From: Candidatus Gastranaerophilales bacterium
Lineage (GTDB): Bacteria; Cyanobacteriota; Vampirovibrionia; Gastranaerophilales; Gastranaerophilaceae
Assembly (NCBI GenBank): GCA_905235155.1
Contig: CAJOKJ010000004.1
Span: 1 to 45,072, forward strand
Reading direction: 5' to 3'
Length of the DNA stretch: 45,072 nt
Positions 35,503-43,630 of this stretch are shown in pieces. The notes beneath the pieces are model-generated. The model had not been told where the DNA came from. It did no database searches and worked only from the letters and a program-made list of their open reading frames with translations. A program made the translations under genes and the position numbers. Every line of letters begins with the position of its first letter. Position 1 is the stretch's first letter.

Positions 35503-37197
35503 ATGACAGAATTTACTCCAGAAAAATGTAAACAAATCGCACTCGCAAGACTTGATATAGTTCACAAGTGACTTGAATTTAGGAAGCTATCCCAAAATAA
35601 ACTTCAAGCAGATTATGATTTTGTGAAATTGCATAATACATCAGATTCTCACTTATTTGAGATTTTAGGCAAAATCTCCAGAGGAAGTTTACACCGCTGG
35701 TATGCTATGTTAAACGGAACCGAAGATTATACAAAACTTTTGCCGCAATATAAGTACAGCAGCGTTGATGATTATAGAACTGTTTTAAATAATGAAGAAA
35801 TAAAAATATTTATGGGGTTGCTTTTGCATCCGAATAGAATATCTATCGGAAAAGCGATTGCTCTTACGAAATACAGATTAAAAGAGCAGGGACAAAGTTT
35901 TATTCCGGCTGATATCACATTTAGAAGATATGCAAAATGGTTTAGAGATAATAATTACGATAAATGGATTCTTGCACGTGACGGAGAAAAAGCACTATCG
36001 GATAAAGTCGAACCATATATAAAACGTGACGCTTCACTTTTAGAAGTCGGGGATATTTTAGTAGCCGACGGGCATAAATTAGCCTTTCAGGTGATTAATC
36101 CGTTTACAGGCAAACCCTGTAGAGCAACATTAGTCGGATTTTTGGATTGGAAATCGACGGCTTTGGTCGGTTATGAAATTATGCTTGAGGAAAATACGCA
36201 GTGCATTGCTTCGGCTCTTCGTAACGCAATAATCAACCTTGATATGATACCGAAAGTTGTTTATCAAGATAACGGCAGAGCGTTTCGGGCAAAATATTTT
36301 ACTGACGATAAAGGATTTACCGAGCTCGGCTTCCAAGGTTTGTACTCAAAACTCAACATAGAAACAGTTTTTTCAAGACCATATAATGCCAGAGCTAAAG
36401 TTATCGAAAGGTTTTTTAAAGAATTTCAGGAAGGTTTTGAAAAATTACTTCCAAGCTATATCGGAAGCAACATTCAAAATAAACCTGCTTATATGATGAG
36501 AAATGAAAAGTTACATAAATCTTTGCATTGTGATTACGTTCCAACAATTGAAGAAACAATCAAAATGATTGATATGTGGCTAAGTTTTAAGAATTCTCAA
36601 CCCTGTCCGAATGCTCCGGATAAAACAATTGCAGAAGTTTTAAAAGAAAGAAAACGGCAGAATATTGATATAAATACTCTTGATGATTTGATGCTTGCGA
36701 CTGAAGTCAAAACAATTCAAAGAAACGGAATCAGATTCTTGAATTGCGATTATTTTGATGAAAGGCTATATGGATTTAAGAGCAAAGTTCTTATTAAATA
36801 TAACCTTTTTGACCTGACGAGTATTAAAGTTTACACCCAAAAAGGTGAATATTTGTGCACGGCAGAAAGAGTAACCGAAACGCATCCGATGGCAAAACTA
36901 TTGGGTGATGTCAAAGATTATGAGGATTACAAACAGAAAATTGTTCGACAACGGCAATTAAAAAAGAAAACAGTTGAAACGGTTAAAAAATATTTGGAAA
37001 CGGAAGATATAAAACTACTTGAAACACAGATTGAAAAACCAATTGTTCAACCTGCGTTTAAAAGCCGTTTAAATGACGTTTACATGAGTTTTAAAAATAA
37101 TTCAGAAAAATATGAGTATTTAATAATCCATAATCCGCAAGATGAATGGATAGAAAAATTTAAGCAAACAAAGGAGTACAAGCTTTTATATGAATAA
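35503..37197 (+). pseudogene. MuA-like DDE transposase, in-frame TGA at codon 23
   Basis: MuA catalyses strand transfer in transposition of Mu-like phages. From ATG 35503, preceded by AAAGGA, the frame reads MTEFTPEKCKQIALARLDIV, then HK-TGA-LEFRKLSQ and continues open to the end. Conserved sense on both sides of the TGA suggests a TGG (Trp) changed to TGA. A GTG at 35623 could restart translation but has no ribosome-binding site. Counted from that GTG, the core has the catalytic triad Asp149 (LVADGH), Asp216 (YQDNGR) and Glu262 (VIERFFKEF), an rve-type fold, and a Mu C-terminal domain. TGA serves as a normal stop elsewhere in the window. The protein may be lost, truncated or made at low level. 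It overlaps MuB by 8 bp. Confidence 0.8.
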
Positions 37198-37870
37198 GAT
37201 TTTTGTAAAAACTACTAATGTCAAAAACTTTATCGGACTTGTTGAAAATTTAATTAACAAGCCGAAGAATATTCCGAAAATGGGGCTTGTTTATGGCGAA
37301 CCCGGACTCGGGAAATCTCAAACGGCTTTATGGCTTGCATGCAAGTATGACGGAATTTATTTAAGAGCATCAAATCTTATGACAGGCAGGTGGCTCTTGG
37401 AAGAAATGGTGAATGAACTTGATGAAATTCCGAGATTTTTGACTTCTGATAACTTTAATATCGTAGTAAAAAAGCTGAAACAATCACCGCAGATAATTTT
37501 TATTGATGAAATTGATTACCTAATGGATAACTATAAAACCATTGAAACTCTTAGAGATATTCACGATGAAACCGGCTGTCCGATAATTTTTATCGAAATG
37601 GGTTTGGCACACAGAAAACTTGAAAGATACAAGCACCTTTATGATAGGTTTTCAGAGATTCTTAAGTTCGAAACCTTTGGAGCAAATGATTTAAGCCAAA
37701 TTATTAATCAATTGTCAGAAGTTCCATTTACTCCTGACTCAATTGAATATATCCACTCAAAATACAACAGATTTCGGCAAATTGTTCAGTTGATAAACCA
37801 GATGGAAACATTTGCCAAAGACAATAATTTAGTAGAAATTACAAAAGAAATAATGGAGCAGATTATATGA
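37190..37870 (+). CDS. MuB-like AAA+ ATPase
   Basis: MuB-type proteins select target DNA and activate MuA. This 226-residue ATPase has Walker A GEPGLGKS (residues 36-43), Walker B IIFIDEIDYL (about 102-111), and a small C-terminal helical domain. It follows and overlaps the MuA-like gene, the standard order in Mu-like elements. It is intact and ends in TGA. The segment just after it is an unusually GC-rich stretch. Confidence 0.88.
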   Translation: MNKIFVKTTNVKNFIGLVENLINKPKNIPKMGLVYGEPGLGKSQTALWLACKYDGIYLRASNLMTGRWLLEEMVNELDEIPRFLTSDNFNIVVKKLKQSPQIIFIDEIDYLMDNYKTIETLRDIHDETGCPIIFIEMGLAHRKLERYKHLYDRFSEILKFETFGANDLSQIINQLSEVPFTPDSIEYIHSKYNRFRQIVQLINQMETFAKDNNLVEITKEIMEQII

Positions 37871-37982
37871 AGCGGATTTTCGGTAGGGCGCCGTGTGAGC
37901 GTATGCGAACCCAGCCCGTAAGGTGTCGGTCGGACGTTACTCCGCCGACACCCCGAATAATCCAAGACAGAAAGGAATAAGA
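37871..37982 (+). other. GC-rich insert with hairpin before the SAM-like gene
   Basis: This 112-bp stretch is strikingly GC-rich against its AT-rich surroundings. It holds GGTGTCGG (37922-37929) paired with CCGACACC (37945-37952), an 8-bp stem with a 15-nt loop. An earlier frame running through it has no ribosome-binding site, so I treat it as non-coding. It could be an RNA structure or an inserted repeat. Confidence 0.45.
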
Positions 37983-38534
37983 ATGAACATACTTAAACTG
38001 GCACGACATTTAAAAGAATTTACCCTTGATGAAATTGAAATAATTGCTGAATGCGATTGTAAAACGGAACTTGAACGGCTTTTGAACGAGGGCAAATTGG
38101 TATTTGAACAAGGGAAATACAAAATTCCTGAAGAAAAACCTGATAGCAATTTTGAATTATTTATAATTCCTAAAAATAAAATTACTACTATAAAAATTGA
38201 AGATGCAGTTGCATATTTTATGAAAAATTATGTTAAAGAATATTGTAAATTTGAGCCTTACAGGAATTATAATTCAATCTTTAATTTTAATATTTTACCA
38301 TATTTAAAAGGCTATTTTCTGAATAATATTGGTACTGATGAAATCAAAATCGTTTACAATGCTTGCCTATTAAAAAGGTTAAAACCACGCAGGATAAAAA
38401 ATACAATGGCACTTTTAAATCAACTAATAAAATATTTTCAAAATATTGGAATTATAGAAAAAACTTGCAATTTTCAAGTAAAAAGATTAACGGACAAGAA
38501 CCAATTTAGTATTAACAGAATAACTTTTATATAA
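37983..38534 (+). CDS. Protein with tyrosine-recombinase-like core-binding domain only
   Basis: This 183-residue protein has an N-terminal helical segment (residues 1-50, with LDEIEIIAECDCKTELERLL). Its C-terminal half resembles the SAM-like core-binding domain of tyrosine recombinases (YRNYNSIFNFNILPYLKGYF onward, then TMALLNQLIKYFQNIGII). The catalytic domain with the Arg-His-Arg-Tyr residues is absent. The frame ends cleanly after a short basic tail, so it may be a truncated integrase or an adapter that binds DNA. AAAGGA 7 nt before this ATG sets the start. The recombinase relation is tentative. Confidence 0.45.
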   Translation: MNILKLARHLKEFTLDEIEIIAECDCKTELERLLNEGKLVFEQGKYKIPEEKPDSNFELFIIPKNKITTIKIEDAVAYFMKNYVKEYCKFEPYRNYNSIFNFNILPYLKGYFLNNIGTDEIKIVYNACLLKRLKPRRIKNTMALLNQLIKYFQNIGIIEKTCNFQVKRLTDKNQFSINRITFI

Positions 38535-38556
38535 AAACATGTTTTTTAATTTTATG

Positions 38557-38585
38557 TTGACAAGTTTTTAATAATTTGCTATTAT
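38557..38585 (+). promoter_or_regulatory. Promoter of the RHH-like gene
   Basis: A consensus TTGACA (38557-38562) and TATTAT (38580-38585) are separated by 17 bp, with the start codon 23 bp further on. This is one of the best promoters in the accessory half. Confidence 0.75.
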
Positions 38586-38608
38586 ATTTATGCAAACAGG
38601 AGATTTAT

Positions 38609-38995
38609 ATGTATAATAAAATAGTTAATTTTATAAAAAATAATATGAATTCAAATACTGAACAATTTAGTATGCGAATTCCAAACGACTTAAAAAAGCC
38701 GTTAACAAAGAAAGCAAAATCTTTGAGATTACCTTTACCGGATTATGTCAGAGCAATTATGTTGAATTCTATTTTGCCTGAAATTTTAGATTCTGAATTA
38801 AAAAAAGTAACCTGTGAATGGGTAACAAAACAAGGTAAAGATTCAATAGAAATTCATTTTGGAGAAAAGATAAAAAGATTAAAAGAAATAGTTGATATAG
38901 CATCCTGCGCAATTGAAGAAACCGAAAAACTTCAACAAAAATTTATTGATGTCGAGGTCGAATATTTAAATAAAATAAATAGCAAGTTACACTAG
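38609..38995 (+). CDS. Ribbon-helix-helix-like protein
   Basis: This 128-residue protein has an Arc/MetJ-like ribbon-helix-helix pattern near its N-terminus: a strand QFSMRIPNDLKKPL, a helix, then LPLPDYVRAIMLNSIL (about residues 20-55). The rest is helical and probably coiled coil (about 85-125). It may be a mobile-element repressor or plasmid-type accessory factor. AGGAGA 6 nt before the ATG sets the start. A stray AAAGGAGGTAAAT sequence after the stop (39015-39027) has no start codon behind it. Confidence 0.6.
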   Translation: MYNKIVNFIKNNMNSNTEQFSMRIPNDLKKPLTKKAKSLRLPLPDYVRAIMLNSILPEILDSELKKVTCEWVTKQGKDSIEIHFGEKIKRLKEIVDIASCAIEETEKLQQKFIDVEVEYLNKINSKLH

Positions 38996-39046
38996 TCGAC
39001 TACAATTTAAGCTACAAAGGAGGTAAATATAAATAGCAAAAAATAA

Positions 39047-39415
39047 TTAATTTTTCAAATTATACAAAATGGGTTCAATATATTTTGAACCGAAAATTAG
39101 CAAATCTAATATGACAATTAGCATAAATGCTGTTATACCAACATTTTGCAGTGCTGTAATTTTTTTATTGCAGAGATATTTTTGGTTGCTTATTTTAATA
39201 GAAAAAATTAATTCAACAAAGTATATCAAAGTACTAAGCAAAAATATTAGGATACTCAGCAATCCTATTATATGAAACAGTAAAATCAATCCAAATAGTG
39301 AAGATTTCGTTAGTAAGCCTATTATTAGCATAACTATAAACAATATTAATTTTAATATGCCACATATACACAAAAGATTAAAAGCATAAGATTTTCGTAA
39401 ACGATTTAAAAACAT
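39047..39415 (-). CDS. Membrane protein divergent to the lipase gene
   Basis: This 122-residue, very hydrophobic protein has about four transmembrane segments (YAFNLLCICGILKLILFIVML, two in LFGLILLFHIIGLLSILIFL and its continuation, and GITAFMLIVILDLLIFG). I chose the ATG at 39415. The frame runs farther upstream only through the lipase gene region. No ribosome-binding site is clear, so the gene is uncertain. Its divergent position, 32 bp from a lipase start, recalls effector-immunity pairs. That is a guess from layout. Confidence 0.45.
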   Translation of the reverse strand: MFLNRLRKSYAFNLLCICGILKLILFIVMLIIGLLTKSSLFGLILLFHIIGLLSILIFLLSTLIYFVELIFSIKISNQKYLCNKKITALQNVGITAFMLIVILDLLIFGSKYIEPILYNLKN

Positions 39416-39447
39416 AGTTATAGTATACAAAAAAAGGAGAAAAAACA

Positions 39448-40368
39448 ATGAATAGTACAACAACTCAAAAACAATTTGACAACGAAATGAAATCCTTATC
39501 AATAGGTGTTTACAAAGGGAATGAAAAATCAATCCCAAAAGGTTGGATTAAAGTTTCAGAATATGACAAAAAGAGCGGATTTCATGGTGAAGCTTTTTAC
39601 AAAGATGGAAAAGTCGTAATTGCTATGTGTGGGACAAATGACAAGGATGATTTAGCAAACGATGTAGATATGGCAAAGAAAAAATTGCCAAATCAATATG
39701 CTGATGCTCAAAAATTTTATGAAAAAGTTAAAAAAGATTTCACTAATCAAGAAATTGTTTTTACAGGGCACTCATTAGGCGGCAGTCTTGCACAATTAAT
39801 GTCAAATAAGACCGGACACGAAACAGTTACATTTAATGCTTATGGTGTGAGAGATATTTTGCAAGGAAATATGAGAGATAATTTAGAGAACATAAGAAAT
39901 TACGGAAATATAAACGATACGGTATTTAACAATAATATTGATAATCAACTTGGCGGTACTTATGTAATTAAAAAGAATTATGACGAAGATTCTATAACAA
40001 AAGGAACTGAAGGATATATTGGAGGTTTAGACCCATATTTTCACCATAAAGCAGAGTGGATGGGAGATTTAGAAGATGCGGTTGAATACAAACCAAATCG
40101 CTTGGAGGGACAAGTCAATATGAATATTGATTTTAAAGATATTGATACAAACAGAATCTTTACAAACGAAGAGATTGGACAAATGTCTCAGGACGAATAT
40201 TCAAGATTAGAAAGCTTTATAAATCAACAAGTCGCAGCAGGCAAAGTTATGCCTGAGGTTCAAGCGAAACAACAAGTACAGGCAGGAAATTTGATCTATG
40301 TAAATTCATATACCCGTTCTGACGGTACAGAGGTTAAAAGGTATTATCGCAGCAGACCTGGTATTTAG
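39448..40368 (+). CDS. Lipase class 3-like alpha/beta hydrolase
   Basis: This 306-residue protein has the class 3 lipase pattern: a strand VVIAMCGTND, the nucleophile elbow GHSLGGS with Ser109, a likely Asp157 (NINDTVFN) and His199 or His200 (YFHHKAEW). The C-terminus ends in VNSYTRSDGTEVKRYYRSRPGI. This matches the V-x-x-Y-x-R-x-DGT-x-V motif seen at the end of many phage- and toxin-related proteins. There is no signal peptide. It may be a phospholipase effector or a phage-encoded hydrolase. AAAAGGAG upstream gives a strong start. Confidence 0.75.
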   Translation: MNSTTTQKQFDNEMKSLSIGVYKGNEKSIPKGWIKVSEYDKKSGFHGEAFYKDGKVVIAMCGTNDKDDLANDVDMAKKKLPNQYADAQKFYEKVKKDFTNQEIVFTGHSLGGSLAQLMSNKTGHETVTFNAYGVRDILQGNMRDNLENIRNYGNINDTVFNNNIDNQLGGTYVIKKNYDEDSITKGTEGYIGGLDPYFHHKAEWMGDLEDAVEYKPNRLEGQVNMNIDFKDIDTNRIFTNEEIGQMSQDEYSRLESFINQQVAAGKVMPEVQAKQQVQAGNLIYVNSYTRSDGTEVKRYYRSRPGI

Positions 40369-40375
40369 TTATATG

Positions 40376-40411
40376 AATAGTCCGACTTTTACATAGGTCA
40401 GACTATTTAAT
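40376..40411 (+). terminator. Hairpin after the lipase gene
   Basis: AATAGTCCGAC (40376-40386) pairs with GTCAGACTATT (40397-40407) with one C-A mismatch and a 10-nt loop. A T/A-rich tail follows. It is a plausible but weak terminator. Confidence 0.5.
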
Positions 40412-40430
40412 TTATAAAGAAGGAGTTAAT

Positions 40431-40838
40431 ATGACAAAATTTGATAAATTAAAACAAGCAGAGCTTTTTTATGTGTATGAAAACCAACCGCTTGATGTGA
40501 TTGGAATGGAACTTGACCTTTCGCGCAGGACTTTATTTTATTGGAAGAAAGAATACGAATGGGATAAAAAGAGGTTTGAAAAAGGCCGAGAACAGGAATT
40601 GTTTAATCGGGAGCTACTGAATTTTGCTCAAAAAATTATGGATAAAATTTCAAACGATATTGATAATAACCAACAAACCCCACAAGCTGAGATGTATTCG
40701 CTGATGAATATCTTAAAAAATCTACCACAGGTAAAACAACAAATTACCGAGCCAAAACAAAAGCAAAAATTTAAAAAGGAAGAATTTTTACCGGAAGATA
40801 TTGTAAAAATAGTTGAAAGAGATATTTTAGGAATGTAA
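40431..40838 (+). CDS. DUF1804/small-terminase-like HTH protein
   Basis: This 135-residue protein starts with a helix-turn-helix of the kind found in phage small terminases and DUF1804: KQAELFYVYENQPLDVIGME, then LSRRTLFYWKKEYEWDKKR. The rest is helical and charged (FAQKIMDKISNDI, LPEDIVKIVERDILGM). It is compatible with the Mu-like or terminase-carrying element nearby. An AAGGAG ribosome-binding site is 6 nt upstream. A WYL-type operator follows 9 bp after the stop, so the next operon has its own control. Confidence 0.6.
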   Translation: MTKFDKLKQAELFYVYENQPLDVIGMELDLSRRTLFYWKKEYEWDKKRFEKGREQELFNRELLNFAQKIMDKISNDIDNNQQTPQAEMYSLMNILKNLPQVKQQITEPKQKQKFKKEEFLPEDIVKIVERDILGM

Positions 40839-40847
40839 TAAAAAATA

Positions 40848-40862
40848 TGTCCGTTTATGACA
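40848..40862 (+). promoter_or_regulatory. Predicted WYL operator D, macrodomain operon
   Basis: TGTCC-GTTTA-TGACA matches both half-sites of operators A and C exactly. Its right part (ATGACA) could serve as a -35 element, with TATTAT 16 bp downstream (40879-40884). It is 37 bp before the macrodomain start codon. The different -10 spacing makes regulation less certain than at A-C. Confidence 0.55.
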
Positions 40863-40899
40863 TAACCCTCGTTTATGATATTATTAAATGGAGGTAAAT

Positions 40900-41631
40900 A
40901 TGACCCAAATTGAAGTTTTAAAAGGCGATATAACAAAATTAGAAGTTGATGCGATAGTTAATGCCGCAAATACTTCCTTGCTTGGTGGTGGCGGAGTTGA
41001 CGGTGCAATTCATCGTGCCGCAGGACCTGAACTTCTGGAAGAATGCAGAACTTTAAACGGCTGTGAAACAGGACAATCAAAAATTACTAAAGGCTATAAT
41101 CTGCCGGCAAAATATGTAATACATACCGTCGGCCCTGTCTGGCATGGGGGAAAAAGTAACGAACGAGAACTTTTAAAGTCTTGTTATAATACTGCTTTAA
41201 ATCTTGCAAAAGAGAACGGAATTAAAACGATAGCTTTCCCTGCGATATCTTGCGGAGTTTATCATTTCCCGTTAGATGAAGCCTGTAAAATCGCAGCTGA
41301 AACCGTTAAAAATTTTATTGCCAATAATGATTGCTTTGAAAAAGTTATTTTTGTTGATATAAACGATAAAATTATTGAAATTTATAAGAGACTTACTATA
41401 AATATTGAAGAAATACGAAAACAAGAAGATGAAAAAATAGTTGAACATTTAAAAGCTATTTATAATATTATCAAAACAAAATGTTCTCGCTGCAATAATG
41501 TATATGGCTGTATGGGTTGTACTTTAAGTCCTGGCGATGGTCTAAGAGGATATATAGATAAATCACTAGAGATGATGTCAAAGCAAAGTGATGCCGCAAA
41601 CCTCAAGATTAATGAATTATTTTCGGATTAA
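40900..41631 (+). CDS. Macrodomain protein with Cys-rich C-terminal extension
   Basis: This 243-residue protein starts with a MacroD/YmdB-type macrodomain (residues 1-170). It has [33 protein letters not shown], and [10 protein letters not shown], with the usual [15 protein letters not shown] loop. Such enzymes remove ADP-ribose from proteins or nucleic acids, or act on O-acetyl-ADP-ribose. The C-terminal extension (about 180-243) adds [13 protein letters not shown], a possible metal-binding knuckle not typical for the family. GGAGGT 4 nt upstream sets this start. It is followed after 3 bp by DUF4186 in the same operon. Confidence 0.9.
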   Translation: MTQIEVLKGDITKLEVDAIVNAANTSLLGGGGVDGAIHRAAGPELLEECRTLNGCETGQSKITKGYNLPAKYVIHTVGPVWHGGKSNERELLKSCYNTALNLAKENGIKTIAFPAISCGVYHFPLDEACKIAAETVKNFIANNDCFEKVIFVDINDKIIEIYKRLTINIEEIRKQEDEKIVEHLKAIYNIIKTKCSRCNNVYGCMGCTLSPGDGLRGYIDKSLEMMSKQSDAANLKINELFSD

Positions 41632-41634
41632 AAT

Positions 41635-41976
41635 ATGAATATTTTAGACAGATTAGCAAAATCAAAATTCAGGAGCAGACTTAAACTCCGGGCAAAAGAG
41701 CTTGAATATAACAAAGACAAAGGACTTGATACAATCTATTCTCATGCCTGTGATTTTATTAGGAATAGAGTTGCTACAGAAGAACCTGTTAATGATGGCA
41801 AACAAACCCCAATGCGAGGGCACCCTGTTTTTATCGCCCAACATGCAACTGCGACTTGTTGCCGCGGGTGCATCGAAAAATGGCACAAATTTTCTCAACA
41901 CAGAGAACTAACCCAAGCCGAACAAGAATATCTTGTTTCTATCATTATGGAATGGATTACAAAACAAATAAATTAA
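41635..41976 (+). CDS. DUF4186 family protein
   Basis: This 113-residue protein matches DUF4186: KFRSRLKLRAKELEYN, then GLDTIYSHACDFIRNRVA, NDGKQTPMRGHPVFIAQHAT and CCRGCIEKWHKF, with a C-terminal helix. The conserved His and Cys residues suggest a metal site. Its function is unknown. It starts 3 bp after the macrodomain stop and probably works with it. Confidence 0.88.
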   Translation: MNILDRLAKSKFRSRLKLRAKELEYNKDKGLDTIYSHACDFIRNRVATEEPVNDGKQTPMRGHPVFIAQHATATCCRGCIEKWHKFSQHRELTQAEQEYLVSIIMEWITKQIN

Positions 41977-42024
41977 ACTAAAGTTAATGCAAAGTTATTA
42001 ATTTTATTATATTATGATGTAACT

Positions 42025-42742
42025 ATGTACAAAGTATTTATTGATGAATCTGGTGATTTAGGGAATAGCTTTTTAAATGATGATGCTAATAGAGGATCAT
42101 ATTGGTTTGTGTTATCTGCAATTATTATTGAAGAAAATGATGTAAACAATATAGAAGCCGAAATAGTAGCTACTAAAGAAAAATTAAATAAAAAAAGCGA
42201 TTTTCATTTTAAAAAAGATACACATCTCCAACGAAATATTTTCATAAATAAAATTGCTCAAATGAACAATTTTCGTTCAATAGTAGTTGCTCAAGATAAA
42301 ATGGTATTGGCAAACATTTGCAAGGAGGTAAACAAAGAAAAATTAAATTCTCAAGAAATTTTTGAACATGTCGCAACTATATTATTTAAAGAGTTTTTGT
42401 ATATGTTTAAAAATGAAACAGAGTCTATAACCTTTGAAATGTTTTTTGAAGAGAATAACAAACTCGATTACCAAAAAATTTCAAGTGTTGCGAACGATTT
42501 TTCTAAAAATAGCAATTTAAACTTTAAAGTTTTAACTTGTGATAAACGTTGCAAATGCGTACAAATTGCAGATTATTTAGCAAGCTCAATACTACAATGA
42601 TGAAAACAAAATAGACAATCAAGTGGACACAAGCTATATGGATAAGTTAATTGGCAAATTATATAATTATGATTTAAGACCATTCCCAAACATTGCAAGA
42701 ATGTCAATGTATCGTCTTGTAGAAGGTTCCATATCAGCATAG
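42025..42742 (+). pseudogene. DUF3800 protein, frameshifted near its C-terminus
   Basis: DUF3800 proteins have an RNase H-like fold and occur beside mobile and defence genes. The first 191 codons show the family start FIDESGDLG and the late CVQIADYLASS motif, then stop at TGA (42598-42600). Reading on from 42593 in another frame gives YNDENKIDNQ, then NYDLRPFPNIARMSMYRLVE, which is the expected C-terminus and stops at 42742. A net indel of one or two bases near 42592 therefore separates the two parts. The missing tail is about 50 residues. It could be a decayed gene or a sequence error. Confidence 0.7.
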
Positions 42743-42823
42743 AATAAAATTATTATCTTCTCACGCTTATGGAAAATTTGAATATGATAAACAAGGTTGG
42801 GCCCGAAATATTCAGGAATGCTT

Positions 42824-43036
42824 TTAATGGTTTAATTTATTTTTCAAAATCATCTTCAAACCCTCTGATATATCTAGTTCAATATTGTAGCGTTTGCCGG
42901 TTTTATCAACACAAGTTGCAAAATCTACAATTTTGTCAGCAAACTTGTTTTCCCATAAACAAATCAGCAATCCGATTTCTTGTATTTTTAAGTTTAAAAT
43001 CTTTGTCCCGTATAACTTATAATCCTTTTCAACCAT
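42824..43036 (-). pseudogene. Frameshifted copy of the small gene at 29.3 kb
   Basis: The first 53 residues are nearly the same as those of the gene at 29,281 (MVEKDYKLYGTKILNLK, LLICLWENKFADKIVDFATC). Near the codons for ELD one base is missing, and the frame changes to ISEGLKMILKNKLNH instead of NIRGFEDDFEK. The downstream nucleotides again match the first copy up to AAAAATAAA. The copy is inverted relative to the first, 13.5 kb away. Confidence 0.7.
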
Positions 43037-43039
43037 AGT

Positions 43040-43251
43040 TTAACCTTTCGTTATTTTGATATCTGCGTAAATCTCATCCGGCTTATCCGGATCAATAAAA
43101 AATCTTTATCGAATACAAATCTTTCGCCATTCGGTGCGACACTGCCGATAATATTGGATTCCCCAAAACACAAAACCGTAAATTCTTCGCTATCTTTTTC
43201 AAACCACCCTTTTAGCTTTTTCAATCTGTATTTTTTACCAATTTCAATCAT
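43040..43251 (-). pseudogene. Small basic-domain gene with a T-run frameshift
   Basis: The open part encodes MIEIGKKYRLKKLKGWFEKD, then a beta-rich segment (EEFTVLCFGESNIIGSVAPN) to about residue 48. After the six-base A-run at 43097-43102 (T-run on the coding strand), the present frame gives an unlikely RISRMRFTQISK tail. The other frame gives FIDPDKPDEIYADIKITKG, ending 3 bp before the next ATG. One base is probably missing from the run. AAAGGAG 6 nt before the ATG is a good start signal. Confidence 0.6.
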
Positions 43252-43390
43252 AGTGTGCTCCTTTCAAGCTATAACATTCATCGCTCTTTCAGAGGGAAAC
43301 ATCAAGTGTATGCGTCTGAAATCGTATCATTTGGACATAATAATTTTTGAACACTATTTAAACAGCTTTTAAACACCTTTTAAATGGGTT

Positions 43391-43611
43391 TTAAATTTCT
43401 ATGTTTTTTTCGTGGTCTATAAAAAATGCATTTAATAAATCCGCATTATTCCTTAAATTTTTAACGACCGGCGCAAGATTGTAGCATTCTTCTATCTCCG
43501 GCTGATTAGCAACAAAATAATCAATAACAACAGCGGTGTTATAAATATTTCCCGACCATTTGCTTAATTGCTAAACTCTTTTAGAGTAATATTTAATCCA
43601 ACTTTTTCCAT
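43391..43611 (-). pseudogene. Small gene with one-base frameshift
   Basis: From the ATG at 43611, preceded by GAGG, the frame reads MEKVGLNITLKEFSN and stops at TAA. Shifting by one base near 43,565 continues as LSKWSGNIYNTAVVIDYFVA, then NQPEIEECYNLAPVVKNLRN and further to a TAA at 43391-43393. The span (221 nt) is one base short of 74 codons. I do not recognise the product. It is the third neighbouring small gene on this strand with a single-base break. Confidence 0.6.
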
Positions 43612-43630
43612 ACGACCTCGTACTATAGAA

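Noticed and set aside
35569-35571. Genome-wide TGA recoding to Trp
   Set aside because: TGA clearly ends the ParB-methyltransferase and MuB genes in this window, so the MuA case is local.
39015-39040. AAAGGAGGTAAATATAAATAG as the start of a small gene
   Set aside because: There is a strong Shine-Dalgarno sequence but no ATG, GTG or TTG in range and an early stop. It is probably a remnant.
43319-43333. CGTATCATTTGGACA as a further WYL site
   Set aside because: The GGACA half is perfect, but the other half is lost (11 of 15 positions match operator A), and the genes behind it are broken. It is at best a decayed site.
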